NCBI RefSeq assembly: GCF_014648175.1
Contig: NZ_BMQP01000009.1
Coordinates: 1 to 64,000, forward strand
DNA: 64,000 nucleotides
Direction of reading: 5' to 3'
Source of the DNA: Planobispora rosea
GTDB taxonomy: Bacteria > Actinomycetota > Actinomycetes > Streptosporangiales > Streptosporangiaceae
Program-made: the position numbers and the translations under genes
Part shown: positions 46,177-56,711 of the stretch, piece after piece
Position numbering within the stretch: position 1 is the stretch's first letter
How the letters are laid out: each line of letters begins with the position of its first letter
The notes under the pieces: generated by a model
The model's input: only the letters and a program-made list of their open reading frames with translations
Database searches by the model: none
What the model was told of the DNA's origin: nothing

Positions 46177-46817
46177 CTCACGATCAGCTCGGCGATGTCG
46201 GCGAGGCGGTCGGCCATCTCCCCGTAGGAGGTGTAGCCCATCCCGGCGTGGAGGAGCGCGCCCGCGTAGGCGAACTCCAGCGCGTTCAGCGTCCGGTGGT
46301 CGGCCCGCGAGCCGAGCGCGGCCCGCAGGCGGCGGCGGATGGCCAGGCCGATGCGGGCGCGCAGCTCCTGGACGTCGGGGTCGGTGCCGAGCATCGCGGT
46401 CGTGCAGGCCGCGGCGAGCCGGGGCTCGTCCGAGACGAGGAGGGTGATCTCACGGAGCACGGCGACCACTCGCTCGCGCGCCCCAGCCGCCGAAGGCTCC
46501 GGCGAACCCCCTGAGGAGTCGCCCGCCGAGGGCTCCGCCGGGGTGTCCGCCGCAGCCTCCGCCGGAACGTCCACCGGGGGCAGAGCGCTCAGCCTCCGCC
46601 AGAACACCTCGGTGACGAGGTGGTTCTTGGAGGCGAAGTAGGTGTACGCCGTCGCCGGTGCGACCCCGGCCCGGCGGGCGACGTTGCGGACGGTCAGCCC
46701 GTCGAAGCCGGTATCCCGGATCTCCTCGACGGCCGCCTCGGTCAGCCGCCGTACGGTGTCCGCCTGACGCTCGGTCAGCCGCCGGCGGGTGGGCTCTGCA
46801 ACCAACTTTCCGGACAC
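46173..46817 (-). CDS. TetR-family regulator of the CYP51 cluster
   Basis: A 214-residue repressor with the HTH LTVRNVARRAGVAPATAYTY and FASKNHLVTEVFWRRL. The C-terminal part has a Pro/Ala/Ser/Glu-rich insertion around residues 95-115. The start codon GTG 46817 lies inside a palindrome identical in core to the one at the aldehyde dehydrogenase start; ATG 46829 is an alternative. It leads the P450 operon. Counterpart of Rv0767c. Confidence 0.88.
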   Translation of the reverse strand: MSGKLVAEPTRRRLTERQADTVRRLTEAAVEEIRDTGFDGLTVRNVARRAGVAPATAYTYFASKNHLVTEVFWRRLSALPPVDVPAEAAADTPAEPSAGDSSGGSPEPSAAGARERVVAVLREITLLVSDEPRLAAACTTAMLGTDPDVQELRARIGLAIRRRLRAALGSRADHRTLNALEFAYAGALLHAGMGYTSYGEMADRLADIAELIVR

Positions 46818-46825
46818 ATGTCCAG
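46810..46825. promoter_or_regulatory. palindromic TetR operator 2
   Basis: CCGGACACATGTCCAG, the same site as 41077-41092 with one arm mismatch. The flanking TGAACT block on the minus strand is also shared. It overlaps the tetR start, which implies autoregulation. Confidence 0.8.
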
Positions 46826-46897
46826 ACATTAGTTCAGACGCTTCTCCTGTACAAGCGATTGTTCGGCAAGAATGGCCGGTCCGTGCTCTCCGGAGGG

Positions 46898-47510
46898 CTA
46901 CGCCACGTCCGCCGCCGAGGCGGCCCAGGTGTTGCAGCCGCCCGGGGAGACGCCGGTGAAACCCCTGTCCCGCCAGGAGACGATGGAGACGCCCTTGCCG
47001 TGCACGTGGGTGCCCCAGATGTCGTCGCCGCCCTCGATCGTGTACAGCAGGAAGTCCTTCCAGTGGTTCTCACGCACTTTCAGGGGCTTCCAAGCGCTGC
47101 GGACGAAGGCGCCGCCGAGGCACTCCGCCTGCAGGTCGTGGCGGCGGGCCTGCTCGGTCCGCTCCGCCCCGGCGGGGCAGCTTTCCGTACGCCCGCTGGA
47201 TTCCGGAGAGCTGCTGTACGTGGTGGGCGTATTCGCAGCCTATGGAAACGGCCTCGAAAAGCTTGGAGGGGTTCTTGACGAGCCCGTCGGTGAGCTGGAA
47301 CACGATGGTCCGGTCCTTCGGGCAGTAGTCCGACGCCAGGTTCTCGGGCCATTTCCTGCCGCAATAGCGGTCGAGCGTGCTGTGGAACCGGATCCGGGGC
47401 TGAACGGGCGAGCCGGTCGCCTGCAGGATGAATCGCTGCGTCGGCGAAGACGGCTCGGCGGAGAACACGCTCCGGCGGATTCCCTCGGCCGGGGGGACGG
47501 TTTCCAGATG
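46898..47510 (-). pseudogene. neutral zinc metallopeptidase (PF04228-like), decayed
   Basis: The first frame carries FHSTLDRYCGRKWPENL and the active-site helix as IGCEYAHHVQQLSGIQRAYG. Family members have HEYGHHVQ, so the first zinc His is Cys here. After about 47180 the continuation (ERTEQARRHDLQAECLGGAF, then the C-terminus with TWAASAADVA) lies in another frame, ending at 46898. No N-terminal signal or clear start is visible. Frameshift, ligand loss and N-terminal loss together mark a dead gene. Confidence 0.75.
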
Positions 47511-47518
47511 CGGACGGG

Positions 47519-47734
47519 TCAGTCGTCCCGCCGTACGAACAGTTCGATGTGGGAGCAGCGGGTACAGCAGTATGCCTCGATGGCCCGCCGTTGCTTGCCC
47601 ATGCGCCTGGCCCCGCCGAACAAGCCCACCTTCAGCGGGCCCTCGATCCAGCGGCTGTAGCCCCTGCTGTGCTCCCCGCCGTCCTCGATGAATCCCGGCT
47701 GTAAGTCCGTACCGTCGCATTGAGTGCATCGCAT
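47519..47734 (-). CDS. small zinc-ribbon protein (DUF6487-like)
   Basis: A 71-residue protein with two Cys pairs: MRCTQCDGTDLQPGFIEDGG and AYCCTRCSHIELFVRRDD. Between them is a conserved W/G-rich stretch. This is the layout of the short PF20097-type zinc-ribbon proteins. The function is unknown. The next gene downstream is the dead metallopeptidase. Confidence 0.7.
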   Translation of the reverse strand: MRCTQCDGTDLQPGFIEDGGEHSRGYSRWIEGPLKVGLFGGARRMGKQRRAIEAYCCTRCSHIELFVRRDD

Positions 47735-48022
47735 ATCTCTATTTTTCTGTATGAAGCGATGGACGATGCGGTGCGTTTGAAACCGAGGCGGGGCCGTCAG
47801 AGCTGACGGCGGGCGACGGTCCGGGCATGGACCGGCTCCGTCGGCCGGGTGGGCCCTGCTCCCTGCCCGGTTCCGCCGGTGACCGAAGTGGCACTCACGG
47901 AGACGCCTGTGACCTGCTCCTCCAACAAAAACCTCCAACTTGTGTTTAAGGTTCCATGTAGATGGAGATGTAGATATCTGAAGGCATTGGACTCTCGGAA
48001 AGTTCATCGGGAGGTGCAGGCG

Positions 48023-48442
48023 ATGCTCTCGCCTATGATCGATTCCTTCCTCCAGGATCTGGAGCAGCAGTTCGGACAGCTCCGCCGGGAAAGCGCCGGC
48101 GCGGTGATGCCGATGGACGGTGTCCGCCGCGACCAGGATCTGCTGCTGCGCTTCGACGTTCCCGGCATCGACCCCGACTCCATCGAGGTCACCGTGGAAC
48201 GCGGCGTGCTGTCGGTCAGCGCCACGCGACAGGAGAGCCTCGGCGAGGACGAACGGCTCTTCGTCCGCGAGCGGCCGATGGGCGTCTTCACCCGCCGGGT
48301 CTACCTGCCCGACCACCTGGACGCCGATGCCATCGAGGCCGCCTACAACAACGGCGTGCTGGCGGTGCGCATCCCGGTGCTGGAGCAGGCCAAGCCGCGC
48401 AAGATCGAGGTCGTCAAGGAGACCAAGGCGATCACCGGCTGA
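48023..48442 (+). CDS. small heat shock protein Hsp20
   Basis: A 139-residue alpha-crystallin chaperone. The domain spans about residues 35-130: DLLLRFDVPGIDPDSIEVTV, FVRERPMGVFTRRVYLPD, and the ending NGVLAVRIPVLEQAKPRKI with the conserved GVL and a near-IXI tail. It holds unfolding proteins as an oligomer. Start 48023 has GGGAGG 8 nt upstream. No HAIR (HspR) box is recognised upstream. Confidence 0.92.
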   Translation: MLSPMIDSFLQDLEQQFGQLRRESAGAVMPMDGVRRDQDLLLRFDVPGIDPDSIEVTVERGVLSVSATRQESLGEDERLFVRERPMGVFTRRVYLPDHLDADAIEAAYNNGVLAVRIPVLEQAKPRKIEVVKETKAITG

Positions 48443-48490
48443 CCCGGCCCCGGGCGCATCCCGTCTCGGACCCTCACGTGACACCCCTGC

Positions 48491-48522
48491 GTGGCGGGAG
48501 GGCGGCTCCGCCCTCCCGCCAC
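48491..48522. terminator. bidirectional terminator hairpin
   Basis: GTGGCGGGAGGGCG pairs perfectly with CGCCCTCCCGCCAC around a GCTC loop. It lies 49 bp after the hsp20 stop and 62 bp from the end of the convergent merR gene, so it can serve both. Confidence 0.85.
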
Positions 48523-48583
48523 CGGGCATCGGCGCCGATCCGGATCCATGCCCCGGTGCCCGCCGGACCCATGACGGCCGGGC

Positions 48584-49543
48584 TCAGGCGGTCACCGCCG
48601 GGTCCTTCCCCTGAAGCCGGACGCGCAGGGCCCGGATGAACCAGTCGAGCACCGGCGTCAGGCTCACCGGAGCAGGCCAGCCGTTGATGACGGCGAGCAG
48701 CCGGAGATACCGCTCCCGGCGGGGGTCGTTGGCGGTCTCCAGCCGGGTCAGCAGCCGGTACCGGAGATCGGCGTCGTCGGTCCGGCCGATGGCGTCCGCG
48801 CATCGAGCCGTCACCGCCGAGACGATCGGATCGGCCTCGGGCGAGCCGGGGTCGATGCGGGCCGCCAGGGCGGGAGCCACCTCGTCGTGGACGACCGCGA
48901 CGGTGTCGCGCCGCAGGCCCGCGCCGCCGCCCAGGGCACGCTCGGCGGCGTACTGCTCGGCCGTACGCCGCATGAGGGCGCGGAAATCCGGATCCTGGGA
49001 CAACTCCGCCAGCTCCACCCATGCCTCGATCTGCTCGGTCACGGGCTCGTGGGGCAGCTCCGGGGTCATCGAGCGCATGATTCCGGTGAATCCCGCGTCG
49101 GGGTCCGGACCGCCGAAGACGCTGCCGAGGAAATCGTCGACCAGACGTCGACGCTCGTCTTCGGAGAGCTTGGCCAGCTGGTGCATGAAACTCATCTCCT
49201 CAGGGGTGGAACCGCGCTCGGCCACGGCCGTGAGCACCGCACGCCGCAGGCGCAGAGTCCGGATCTGCACCGACAGGGCCGCGGCGTGCGCCGCGGCGAC
49301 CTCGGGGAGCGTGGTCTCCCGCTCCAGAACCCTCCGGATCGTGGGAAGGTCCACTCCCAGGTCGCGGAGCGTTCGTACCAGGTCCAGACGTGCGACGGCG
49401 TCGAGGCCGTAGCGGCGGTAACCGGCCGGGCTGCGGTCGGCCGGCGGCACGATCCCGCAGTCGGAGTAGAACCGGATGGCCTTGACCGTCAGCCCGGTCC
49501 GCCGGGCCAGTTCACCGATCGAGTAGAGCGCGTCGCCGTTCAT
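48584..49543 (-). CDS. MerR-family transcriptional regulator
   Basis: A 319-residue regulator. The HTH reads LYSIGELARRTGLTVKAIRF, then YSDCGIVPPADRSPAGYRRY, followed by the dimerisation helix. The long C-terminal domain (about 200 residues, EQIEAWVELAELSQDPDFRA) differs from metal-binding MerR proteins and lacks a Cys cluster, so it probably senses an organic ligand. It is divergent from the sensor kinase gene at 49671. Confidence 0.9.
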   Translation of the reverse strand: MNGDALYSIGELARRTGLTVKAIRFYSDCGIVPPADRSPAGYRRYGLDAVARLDLVRTLRDLGVDLPTIRRVLERETTLPEVAAAHAAALSVQIRTLRLRRAVLTAVAERGSTPEEMSFMHQLAKLSEDERRRLVDDFLGSVFGGPDPDAGFTGIMRSMTPELPHEPVTEQIEAWVELAELSQDPDFRALMRRTAEQYAAERALGGGAGLRRDTVAVVHDEVAPALAARIDPGSPEADPIVSAVTARCADAIGRTDDADLRYRLLTRLETANDPRRERYLRLLAVINGWPAPVSLTPVLDWFIRALRVRLQGKDPAVTA

Positions 49544-49653
49544 GCCCCCACCCTCTCGTCTCCCCCTGCTGGAGACTCAAGTCCGCTCACCGGCGACGGC
49601 GGGATCCTCCTCCGCCCGGCAAAATACCGCGCAGAGAGACGAGAGGAACGCCG

Positions 49654-49716
49654 ATGAACGGGTTAGTGGAGTGGTCCGACGCCGAGAACGGGATCCGCGA
49701 GATGAGGGCGGCCTGA
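49654..49716 (+). CDS. possible 20-codon leader peptide
   Basis: The ATG at 49654 has GAGAGGAA upstream and runs 20 codons (MNGLVEWSDAENGIREMRAA) to TGA. It overlaps the kinase start region in another frame. Either it is a translated leader, or the kinase gene has a frameshift joining the two. Direct support is only the good ribosome site. Confidence 0.3.
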   Translation: MNGLVEWSDAENGIREMRAA

Positions 49717-51005
49717 TCGGGCGGAGTGACGACCGGGAACGGCGGATCGCCGGGTTCCGCGGTGTCCCGCCGGTCGTCGTCGATGCCGTGATCGCCGGTG
49801 CGGTGACCGCCGCCACCCTCTGGTCCGGGCTGCGGTGGGCGGACGGAGGGCCGTGGGTGGCGGTGCTCGCCCTCGGCGCATCGGTTCCGCTGCTGTGGCG
49901 GAGGAGGGCGCCCGTTCTCGCCGCCGCGGCGGTGTGCGCCGCGACGACCGGGCTCGCGCTGGCTCACGCGTTGCCGCCGCTGCCGTACGGCGCGCTGGTG
50001 TCGGCGTACACGGTGGCGGCGCTCAGCGCGCGGCGGATGCGTCTGCTGAGCGCGGGCGCGGGTGCGGGACTGCTGGTCGCGTCCCTCGCGGTGCCGGGCG
50101 AGTCGCCGGACTCCTTCGGCTACGTCGGCATGGCCTTCGCCGCCGCCTGGGCTCTGGGAACCGGCGCGCGGGCACGCAGAGCGGAGATCGCCGCGCTGGC
50201 GGAGCGCGCCCGGAGGCTGGAGGAGGAGCGGGCGGCGGTCGCCGCGCAGGAGCGCACGCGCATCGCGCGCGACATGCACGACGTCCTGACCCACTCGGTC
50301 GGCATCATGGTCGTCCAGGCGGACGCGGGTTCCCTGGTGGTGCGGGCCGACCCCGACCGGGCCGAGGCCGCGTTCGAGGCGATCGCGCGGACCGGGCGGG
50401 AGGCGGTCGGCCAGCTCCGCCGCGTACTGGGCGCGCTGCGGCCGGGCGACGACGGCGGGGGCGCAACCGGCACGCGCGAAGGCGGAACCCGCGGCGGGTT
50501 CGCGCCGCCGCCGGGGCTCGGCGAGGTGGAGCGCCTGGCCGGGCAGGTCCGGGAAACCGGGCTGGAGGTGGTCGTCGAGGTTCTGGGCGAGGCCGGACCG
50601 GTGCCCGCCGACGTGGGCATGACGGCCTACCGGCTCGTCCAGGAGTCGCTGACGAACACGCTCCGGCACGCGGAGGCCACCACCGCGTGGGTACGGCTGA
50701 GCTGGTCGCCGCGGTCCCTGGGGATCGAGGTGACCGATGACGGCCGCGGCCCGGCACCGGAGGGGGGCGGCGGGAACGCGGCGGGATACGGCCTGATCGG
50801 CATGCGGGAACGGGTCGAGGCGTGCGGGGGTACGCTGCGGGCGGGCCCGGGAAGGGGCGGTTCCGGACGGGGGAGGACGGGCGGCGGATTCACCGTCACC
50901 GCGACCCTGCCGATCGGGACACCGCAGGCCGGGGCACGGCCGGTTGAGGTGCCGCCGATCGAACAGGAGGGGTCCGCCGATGGTGCGCGTACTCGTCGTC
51001 GATGA
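49671..51005 (+). CDS. NarL-type sensor histidine kinase
   Basis: A 444-residue kinase from GTG 49671. It has about four to five N-terminal helices (VVDAVIAGAVTAATLWSGL onward). The HisKA_3 domain has phospho-acceptor His in RTRIARDMHDVLTHSVGIMV, and the HATPase ends in GYGLIGMRERVEACGG. A Gly-rich loop separates the two. The start is uncertain: upstream in-frame codons lack a ribosome site, whereas ATG 49654 in another frame has one. It overlaps its response regulator gene by 26 bp. Confidence 0.85.
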   Translation: MVRRRERDPRDEGGLIGRSDDRERRIAGFRGVPPVVVDAVIAGAVTAATLWSGLRWADGGPWVAVLALGASVPLLWRRRAPVLAAAAVCAATTGLALAHALPPLPYGALVSAYTVAALSARRMRLLSAGAGAGLLVASLAVPGESPDSFGYVGMAFAAAWALGTGARARRAEIAALAERARRLEEERAAVAAQERTRIARDMHDVLTHSVGIMVVQADAGSLVVRADPDRAEAAFEAIARTGREAVGQLRRVLGALRPGDDGGGATGTREGGTRGGFAPPPGLGEVERLAGQVRETGLEVVVEVLGEAGPVPADVGMTAYRLVQESLTNTLRHAEATTAWVRLSWSPRSLGIEVTDDGRGPAPEGGGGNAAGYGLIGMRERVEACGGTLRAGPGRGGSGRGRTGGGFTVTATLPIGTPQAGARPVEVPPIEQEGSADGARTRRR

Positions 51006-51723
51006 CCAGGACCTGTTCCGCGGTGGTTTCTCCCTGATCCTCGACGCCCAGCCCGGCATCTCCGTCGTCGGGGAGGCGGCCGGCGGGGCCGAGGCCGTCC
51101 GCAAGGCGGTGGAGCTCCGCCCCGACGTGGTGCTGATGGACATCCGGATGCCGGGCGTCGACGGGGTCGAGGCGACGGCCCGGATCTGCGAGCGCACCGG
51201 CGCCAGGGTCCTGGCGCTGACCATGTTCGACCTCGACGAGTACGTCTACGCCGTGCTGCGGGCCGGTGCCAGCGGGTTCCTGCTGAAGGACGCCCACCGG
51301 GACGAACTGGTCGCCGCCGTCCGCGTGGTCGCCGCGGGGGAGGCGCTCCTGGCCCCGACGGTGACGCGGCGGCTGATCGCCGACCTGGTACGGCGGGGCG
51401 GCGCCGTACCGCGCCTGAAGACCAGGCTCGACGAGCTGACCGCCCGGGAGCGGGAGACGCTGGAACGGGTGGCGCGGGGGATGTCCAACGCCGAGATCGC
51501 CGCGGCGCTGCACGTGAGCGAGCACACCGTCAAGACCCACGTCAGCAACCTGCTGGCCAAGCTCGGGCTGCGCGACCGGGCGCAGGCGGTGGTCTTCGCC
51601 TACGAGTCGGGGCTCGTCGTGGCGGGAGTCCATCCGGAGGAGGCCCACCCCGGGAGGGATCCCCTCAGAAGGACCCGCCTCGGGAAGCTCGCTCCCGGGG
51701 ATGGGACTCACTCCTGGGAGTGA
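50980..51723 (+). CDS. NarL/FixJ-type response regulator
   Basis: A 247-residue regulator. The receiver domain (RVLVVDDQDLFRGGF, phospho-acceptor Asp in VVLMDIRMPG, Lys in FLLKDA) is joined to a LuxR HTH (LTARERETLERVARGMSNAE, then HTVKTHVSNLLAKL). It is partner of the kinase just upstream. AGGAGG lies about 8 nt before ATG 50980. The C-terminal 30 residues are unusual and run into an 18-nt palindrome around the stop (51707-51724). Confidence 0.93.
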   Translation: MVRVLVVDDQDLFRGGFSLILDAQPGISVVGEAAGGAEAVRKAVELRPDVVLMDIRMPGVDGVEATARICERTGARVLALTMFDLDEYVYAVLRAGASGFLLKDAHRDELVAAVRVVAAGEALLAPTVTRRLIADLVRRGGAVPRLKTRLDELTARERETLERVARGMSNAEIAAALHVSEHTVKTHVSNLLAKLGLRDRAQAVVFAYESGLVVAGVHPEEAHPGRDPLRRTRLGKLAPGDGTHSWE

Positions 51724-51852
51724 GGGCGGGTTCACTCCTGGCGGCGATCCCCTGAGTCCTCCTCCCGGGCAGCATTCGAAGCCCGTCCCGGCCCGGGGCC
51801 CGCCCTCTGCGGAGTCCCGGTCCCGGGGCCCGCTTCCGAGGAGAACACCGAG

Positions 51853-53418
<1,566 letters not shown>

Positions 53419-53466
53419 GACGTGACCGTCGGGGGGCGGCAAGACGAGGATCGGGGGTGAACCGGA

Positions 53467-54846
53467 GTGTTCACCGATCGCACGGAGGCCGGGCGGCGCC
53501 TGGCCGTACGGCTCGGACATCTCCGCGGGCAGGACGACGTCGTCGTCCTGGGCCTGCCGCGGGGAGGGGTTCCGATCGCCTTCGAGGTGGCCCGGGAACT
53601 GGGCGCGCCGCTGGACGTCATCCTGGTGCGCAAGCTGGGCGTGCCCGTCCAGCCGGAGCTGGGCTTCGGCGCCATCGGGGAGGACGGGGTGCGCGTCGTG
53701 GACCCGGGCGTGGTCCGCATGGCGGGCCTGCGCCCCGAGGAGATGGCACGGGTGGAGGAACACGAACGCGAGGTGCTCGCGCAACGGGCGGAACGGTTCC
53801 GTGAGGGGCGGCCGGGCGTCCCCCTGGCGGGCAGGACCGCCGTCGTCGTGGACGACGGGATCGCCACCGGGTCCACGGCCCGCGCGGCCTGCAGAGTCGC
53901 CCGCGCCCACGGCGCCGCCCGGGTCGTCCTGGCCGCGCCCGTGTGCGCGCCGGACGTGGAGGCGCGCCTGGGCCACGACGCCGACGAGATCGTCTGCCTC
54001 GTGGCCCCCGGGTCGCTGGGCGCCATCGGCCAGTGGTACGAGGACTTCACCCAGGTCGACGACAAAGAGGTCGTCGACCTGCTGAACCGTGCCGGGAGCG
54101 AACCGGTCGGCTCCCGGGAAGCCCCGGCGGAGACCGGGACCGAGGCAGGTGAGGCGTGGGAGGTGCGGATTCCCATCGGGGAGACGACGCTGTCCGGGAC
54201 GCTCACCGTCCCCGTCGGTGCCCCCGGGGTCGTCGTGTTCGTGCACGGCAGCGGGAGCAGCCGGCACAGCCCGCGCAACCGCTACGTGGCAGAGGTCCTG
54301 AACGACGCCGGGCTGGGCACCCTCCTGTTCGACCTGCTCACGCCCGAGGAGGAGGGCGACCGGGCCAACGTCTTCGACATCTCCCTGCTCGCCGGGCGGC
54401 TCGAACGGGTCACCGGCTGGCTCCGCGAGCACCTTTCCGTGCCCCGCATCGGATACTTCGGGGCCAGCACCGGGGCCGCCGCGGCGCTGTGGGCCGCCGC
54501 CGGGCAAGGGGGCGGCGGTACGGGCGGCGATACGGACGCCGGTATGAGGAGCGGGGGCGGTACGGGTGGCGGGGGCGGCATCGCCGCCGTGGTGTCCCGG
54601 GGTGGCCGGCCGGACCTCGCGGGCCCCCGGCTGGCCGAGGTCTCCGCCCCGACGCTGCTCATCGTCGGCGGCTGGGACGAGCAGGTGCTGGAGCTGAACG
54701 AGGCCGCGCAGGAGCGGCTCCGCTGCGAGAACCGCCTGGAGGTCGTTCCCGGCGCCACCCACCTGTTCGAGGAGCCGGGAACGCTGGAGACGGCGGCGGC
54801 GCTGGCGCGCGACTGGTTTGCCCGGCACCTGCGCGGGGACGGGTGA
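53467..54846 (+). CDS. phosphoribosyltransferase - dienelactone-hydrolase-like fusion
   Basis: A 459-residue two-domain protein. Residues about 1-215 form a type I phosphoribosyltransferase (VVLGLPRGGVPIAFEVAREL, PRPP loop AVVVDDGIATGSTARAA). Residues about 235-455 form an alpha/beta hydrolase (VVFVHGSGSSRHSPRN, elbow GYFGASTGAAAAL, acid GGWDEQVLEL, His GATHLFEEP). A Gly-rich insert lies near 345-370. The combination is known from actinobacterial genomes, but substrate and purpose are not established. GTG start. Confidence 0.85.
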   Translation: MFTDRTEAGRRLAVRLGHLRGQDDVVVLGLPRGGVPIAFEVARELGAPLDVILVRKLGVPVQPELGFGAIGEDGVRVVDPGVVRMAGLRPEEMARVEEHEREVLAQRAERFREGRPGVPLAGRTAVVVDDGIATGSTARAACRVARAHGAARVVLAAPVCAPDVEARLGHDADEIVCLVAPGSLGAIGQWYEDFTQVDDKEVVDLLNRAGSEPVGSREAPAETGTEAGEAWEVRIPIGETTLSGTLTVPVGAPGVVVFVHGSGSSRHSPRNRYVAEVLNDAGLGTLLFDLLTPEEEGDRANVFDISLLAGRLERVTGWLREHLSVPRIGYFGASTGAAAALWAAAGQGGGGTGGDTDAGMRSGGGTGGGGGIAAVVSRGGRPDLAGPRLAEVSAPTLLIVGGWDEQVLELNEAAQERLRCENRLEVVPGATHLFEEPGTLETAAALARDWFARHLRGDG

Positions 54847-54911
54847 CCGGACCCTCCGGGGAGAGGTCTCCTTCGAGACCCTTCAGGAAGATCCTTCGAG
54901 AGAGGACGAGC

Positions 54912-55730
54912 ATGGGCGAGGCACCGATCTCCGGTTCCGGATACGACCGGATCGCGATCGTCACCGGGGCCGACTCCGGCATCGGCAAGGCGACCGCCGT
55001 GACCCTGGCCGAGAACGGGTTCGACGTGGGCGTCACCTTCCACAGCGATCAGGAGGGCGCCGAGGAGACGGCGCGGCTGGTGCGGGAGAGGGGCCGCGCG
55101 GCTGCGGTGCGCCGGCACGACCTGACCGATCCGGAGAAGGCCGCCACGGTGGTGGACGAGCTGGCCGACGAACTGGGCGGCGTCGGCGTCCTGATCAACA
55201 ACGCCGGGACCGGGAGCAGCACGCCGCTGCTGGAGATGGGCTTCGAGCAGTGGCGCTCGGTGCTCGCGGTGGACCTCGACGGCGCGTTCCTGTGCGCCCA
55301 GCGGGCGGTCCGGCGCATGATCGCCGCAGGGAGGGGCGGTCGCGTCGTCAACGTGACCAGCGTCCACGAGGAGTATCCCCGGGTCGGGGCCGGGCCGTAC
55401 TGCGCGGCCAAGGGCGGGCTGCGGATGCTGAGCCGGGTGCTGGCGCTGGAGCTGGCGCCGTACGGGATCACGGTGAACACCGTCGCCCCGGGTGAGATCG
55501 CGACTCCGATGACCGGTCAGGAGGACCGGCTGCCGGAGCCCGGCAGCCGCCCCGGTTACCCGATCGACCGGCCCGGTGACGCCCGGGAGGTGGCCGCCGT
55601 GATCGCCTTCCTCGCGAGCCCGGCCGCGTCGTATGTGACGGGGGCGAGCCTGTTCGCGGACGGAGGGCTGGGACTCATGGGCCCGCAGGCGGCGGGCGCC
55701 CTCACATCGGGGGAGTGGCGTAAGGGCTGA
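54912..55730 (+). CDS. short-chain dehydrogenase/reductase
   Basis: A 272-residue SDR of the glucose-dehydrogenase-like type: AIVTGADSGIGKATAVTLA, NNAGTGSSTPL, catalytic Ser in VVNVTSVHE, YCAAKGGLRML (YxxxK), TPMTGQEDR and a terminal FADGGLGLM. It lies 65 bp after the fusion gene in the same direction. Cofactor preference is unclear. Confidence 0.9.
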   Translation: MGEAPISGSGYDRIAIVTGADSGIGKATAVTLAENGFDVGVTFHSDQEGAEETARLVRERGRAAAVRRHDLTDPEKAATVVDELADELGGVGVLINNAGTGSSTPLLEMGFEQWRSVLAVDLDGAFLCAQRAVRRMIAAGRGGRVVNVTSVHEEYPRVGAGPYCAAKGGLRMLSRVLALELAPYGITVNTVAPGEIATPMTGQEDRLPEPGSRPGYPIDRPGDAREVAAVIAFLASPAASYVTGASLFADGGLGLMGPQAAGALTSGEWRKG

Positions 55731-55781
55731 GAAGCGGCGTAAGCGCTGAGGAGCGCCGGGACTGAGGAGCGGCGGCAGGCG

Positions 55782-56006
55782 TCAGCGCGGTGTGCGGTCG
55801 TCGTCGAGGGGGCCGGTGAGAGATGTGGAGCGGTCCTTTCTGACCGCGTCGAGCAGGCCGGGAACCTCGCTCAGTTCCCGGAGCTCGGCCTGGCACTCCT
55901 CACACGACATGAGGTGGCGTTCGAACGCCTGATGGTCGGCTTCGTCGAGCACGCCGAGGGCATAGGCCGCCACGTCTTCATGCGCACCGCGTGAGGAGGG
56001 GGACAT
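55782..56006 (-). CDS. zinc-binding anti-sigma factor
   Basis: A 74-residue soluble ZAS (zf-HC2) protein: HEDVAAYALGVLDEADHQAF, then the metal motif ERHLMSCEECQAEL (HxxxCxxC). No membrane segment follows. Its start overlaps the sigma gene stop (TGATG), so both proteins are made together. It should bind and hold the ECF sigma factor, possibly releasing it upon thiol oxidation. Confidence 0.87.
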   Translation of the reverse strand: MSPSSRGAHEDVAAYALGVLDEADHQAFERHLMSCEECQAELRELSEVPGLLDAVRKDRSTSLTGPLDDDRTPR

Positions 56007-56560
56007 CAGCTCGCGACACCTCTCTCCTTCAGGATCCCGCGCAGGGCGCGGATCCCGTAGTAGAGCCGGGACTTGACCGTGCCGGGCGGAATCCCCAGGA
56101 TCTCCGCCGCTTCACTAATCGTACGGTCCCGTAGGTAAGTGTGCTCGATGACTTCCCTGTGTTCTTCGGACAGATCGCGGAGCGCATCGGCGACGATCAT
56201 CGCCTCCAGCGCCTGTTCCGACGCGTCGGGGACGGACACGGCGTCCGCGTCGGCGGGCTCGACCTCCTGAGGACGGGCCCCCCGCCTGCGCCGGCCGTCG
56301 ATGACGATGCGGCGGGCGACGGTGAGGAGCCAGGCCCACAGCAGGCCAGGTTCCCGGTGCAACTTCCCCGCGTTTCGCCAGGCCCGGACGATCGTCTCCT
56401 GGACGACGTCCTCGGCCCACTGCAGATCGTTGCCGGTGGCCTTGCGTACGTGGCGGAGCAGGGAAGCGCCGAACTCCTGGTACAGCACTTCGACCAGGAC
56501 GTCGTCGTCGGTTTCCGCGCTCTCGAACCGGCTGTCGAGGTGACGAGGCACGGGCAACAT
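56006..56560 (-). CDS. ECF sigma factor
   Basis: A 184-residue sigma-70 of the ECF group. Region 2 is ASLLRHVRKATGNDLQWAED, then VVQETIVRAWRN. Region 4 is LSEEHREVIEHTYLRDRTIS, then EAAEILGIPPGTVKSRLYYG. The start at 56560 has AAGG 7 nt upstream; a longer form from 56599 is possible. It is divergent from the lipoprotein gene at 56712, so the redox cluster is its likely target. Confidence 0.9.
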   Translation of the reverse strand: MLPVPRHLDSRFESAETDDDVLVEVLYQEFGASLLRHVRKATGNDLQWAEDVVQETIVRAWRNAGKLHREPGLLWAWLLTVARRIVIDGRRRRGARPQEVEPADADAVSVPDASEQALEAMIVADALRDLSEEHREVIEHTYLRDRTISEAAEILGIPPGTVKSRLYYGIRALRGILKERGVAS

Positions 56561-56711
56561 CTTTACACCTTCGTTATCAGCCCCGTATGCAACTTCCACA
56601 ACTCCAGTTATTTCTAACTATCTCCTCACTTTCCGTGAACCACCCTCGGGACGGTCGCGTACCTCCGACCAAGTGCGCCCACACCAGCGGGCCCGTGCGA
56701 AAGGAACGACC

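Noticed and set aside
47735..48022. HAIR (HspR) element before hsp20
   Set aside because: No CTTGAGT / ACTCAAG pair is present.
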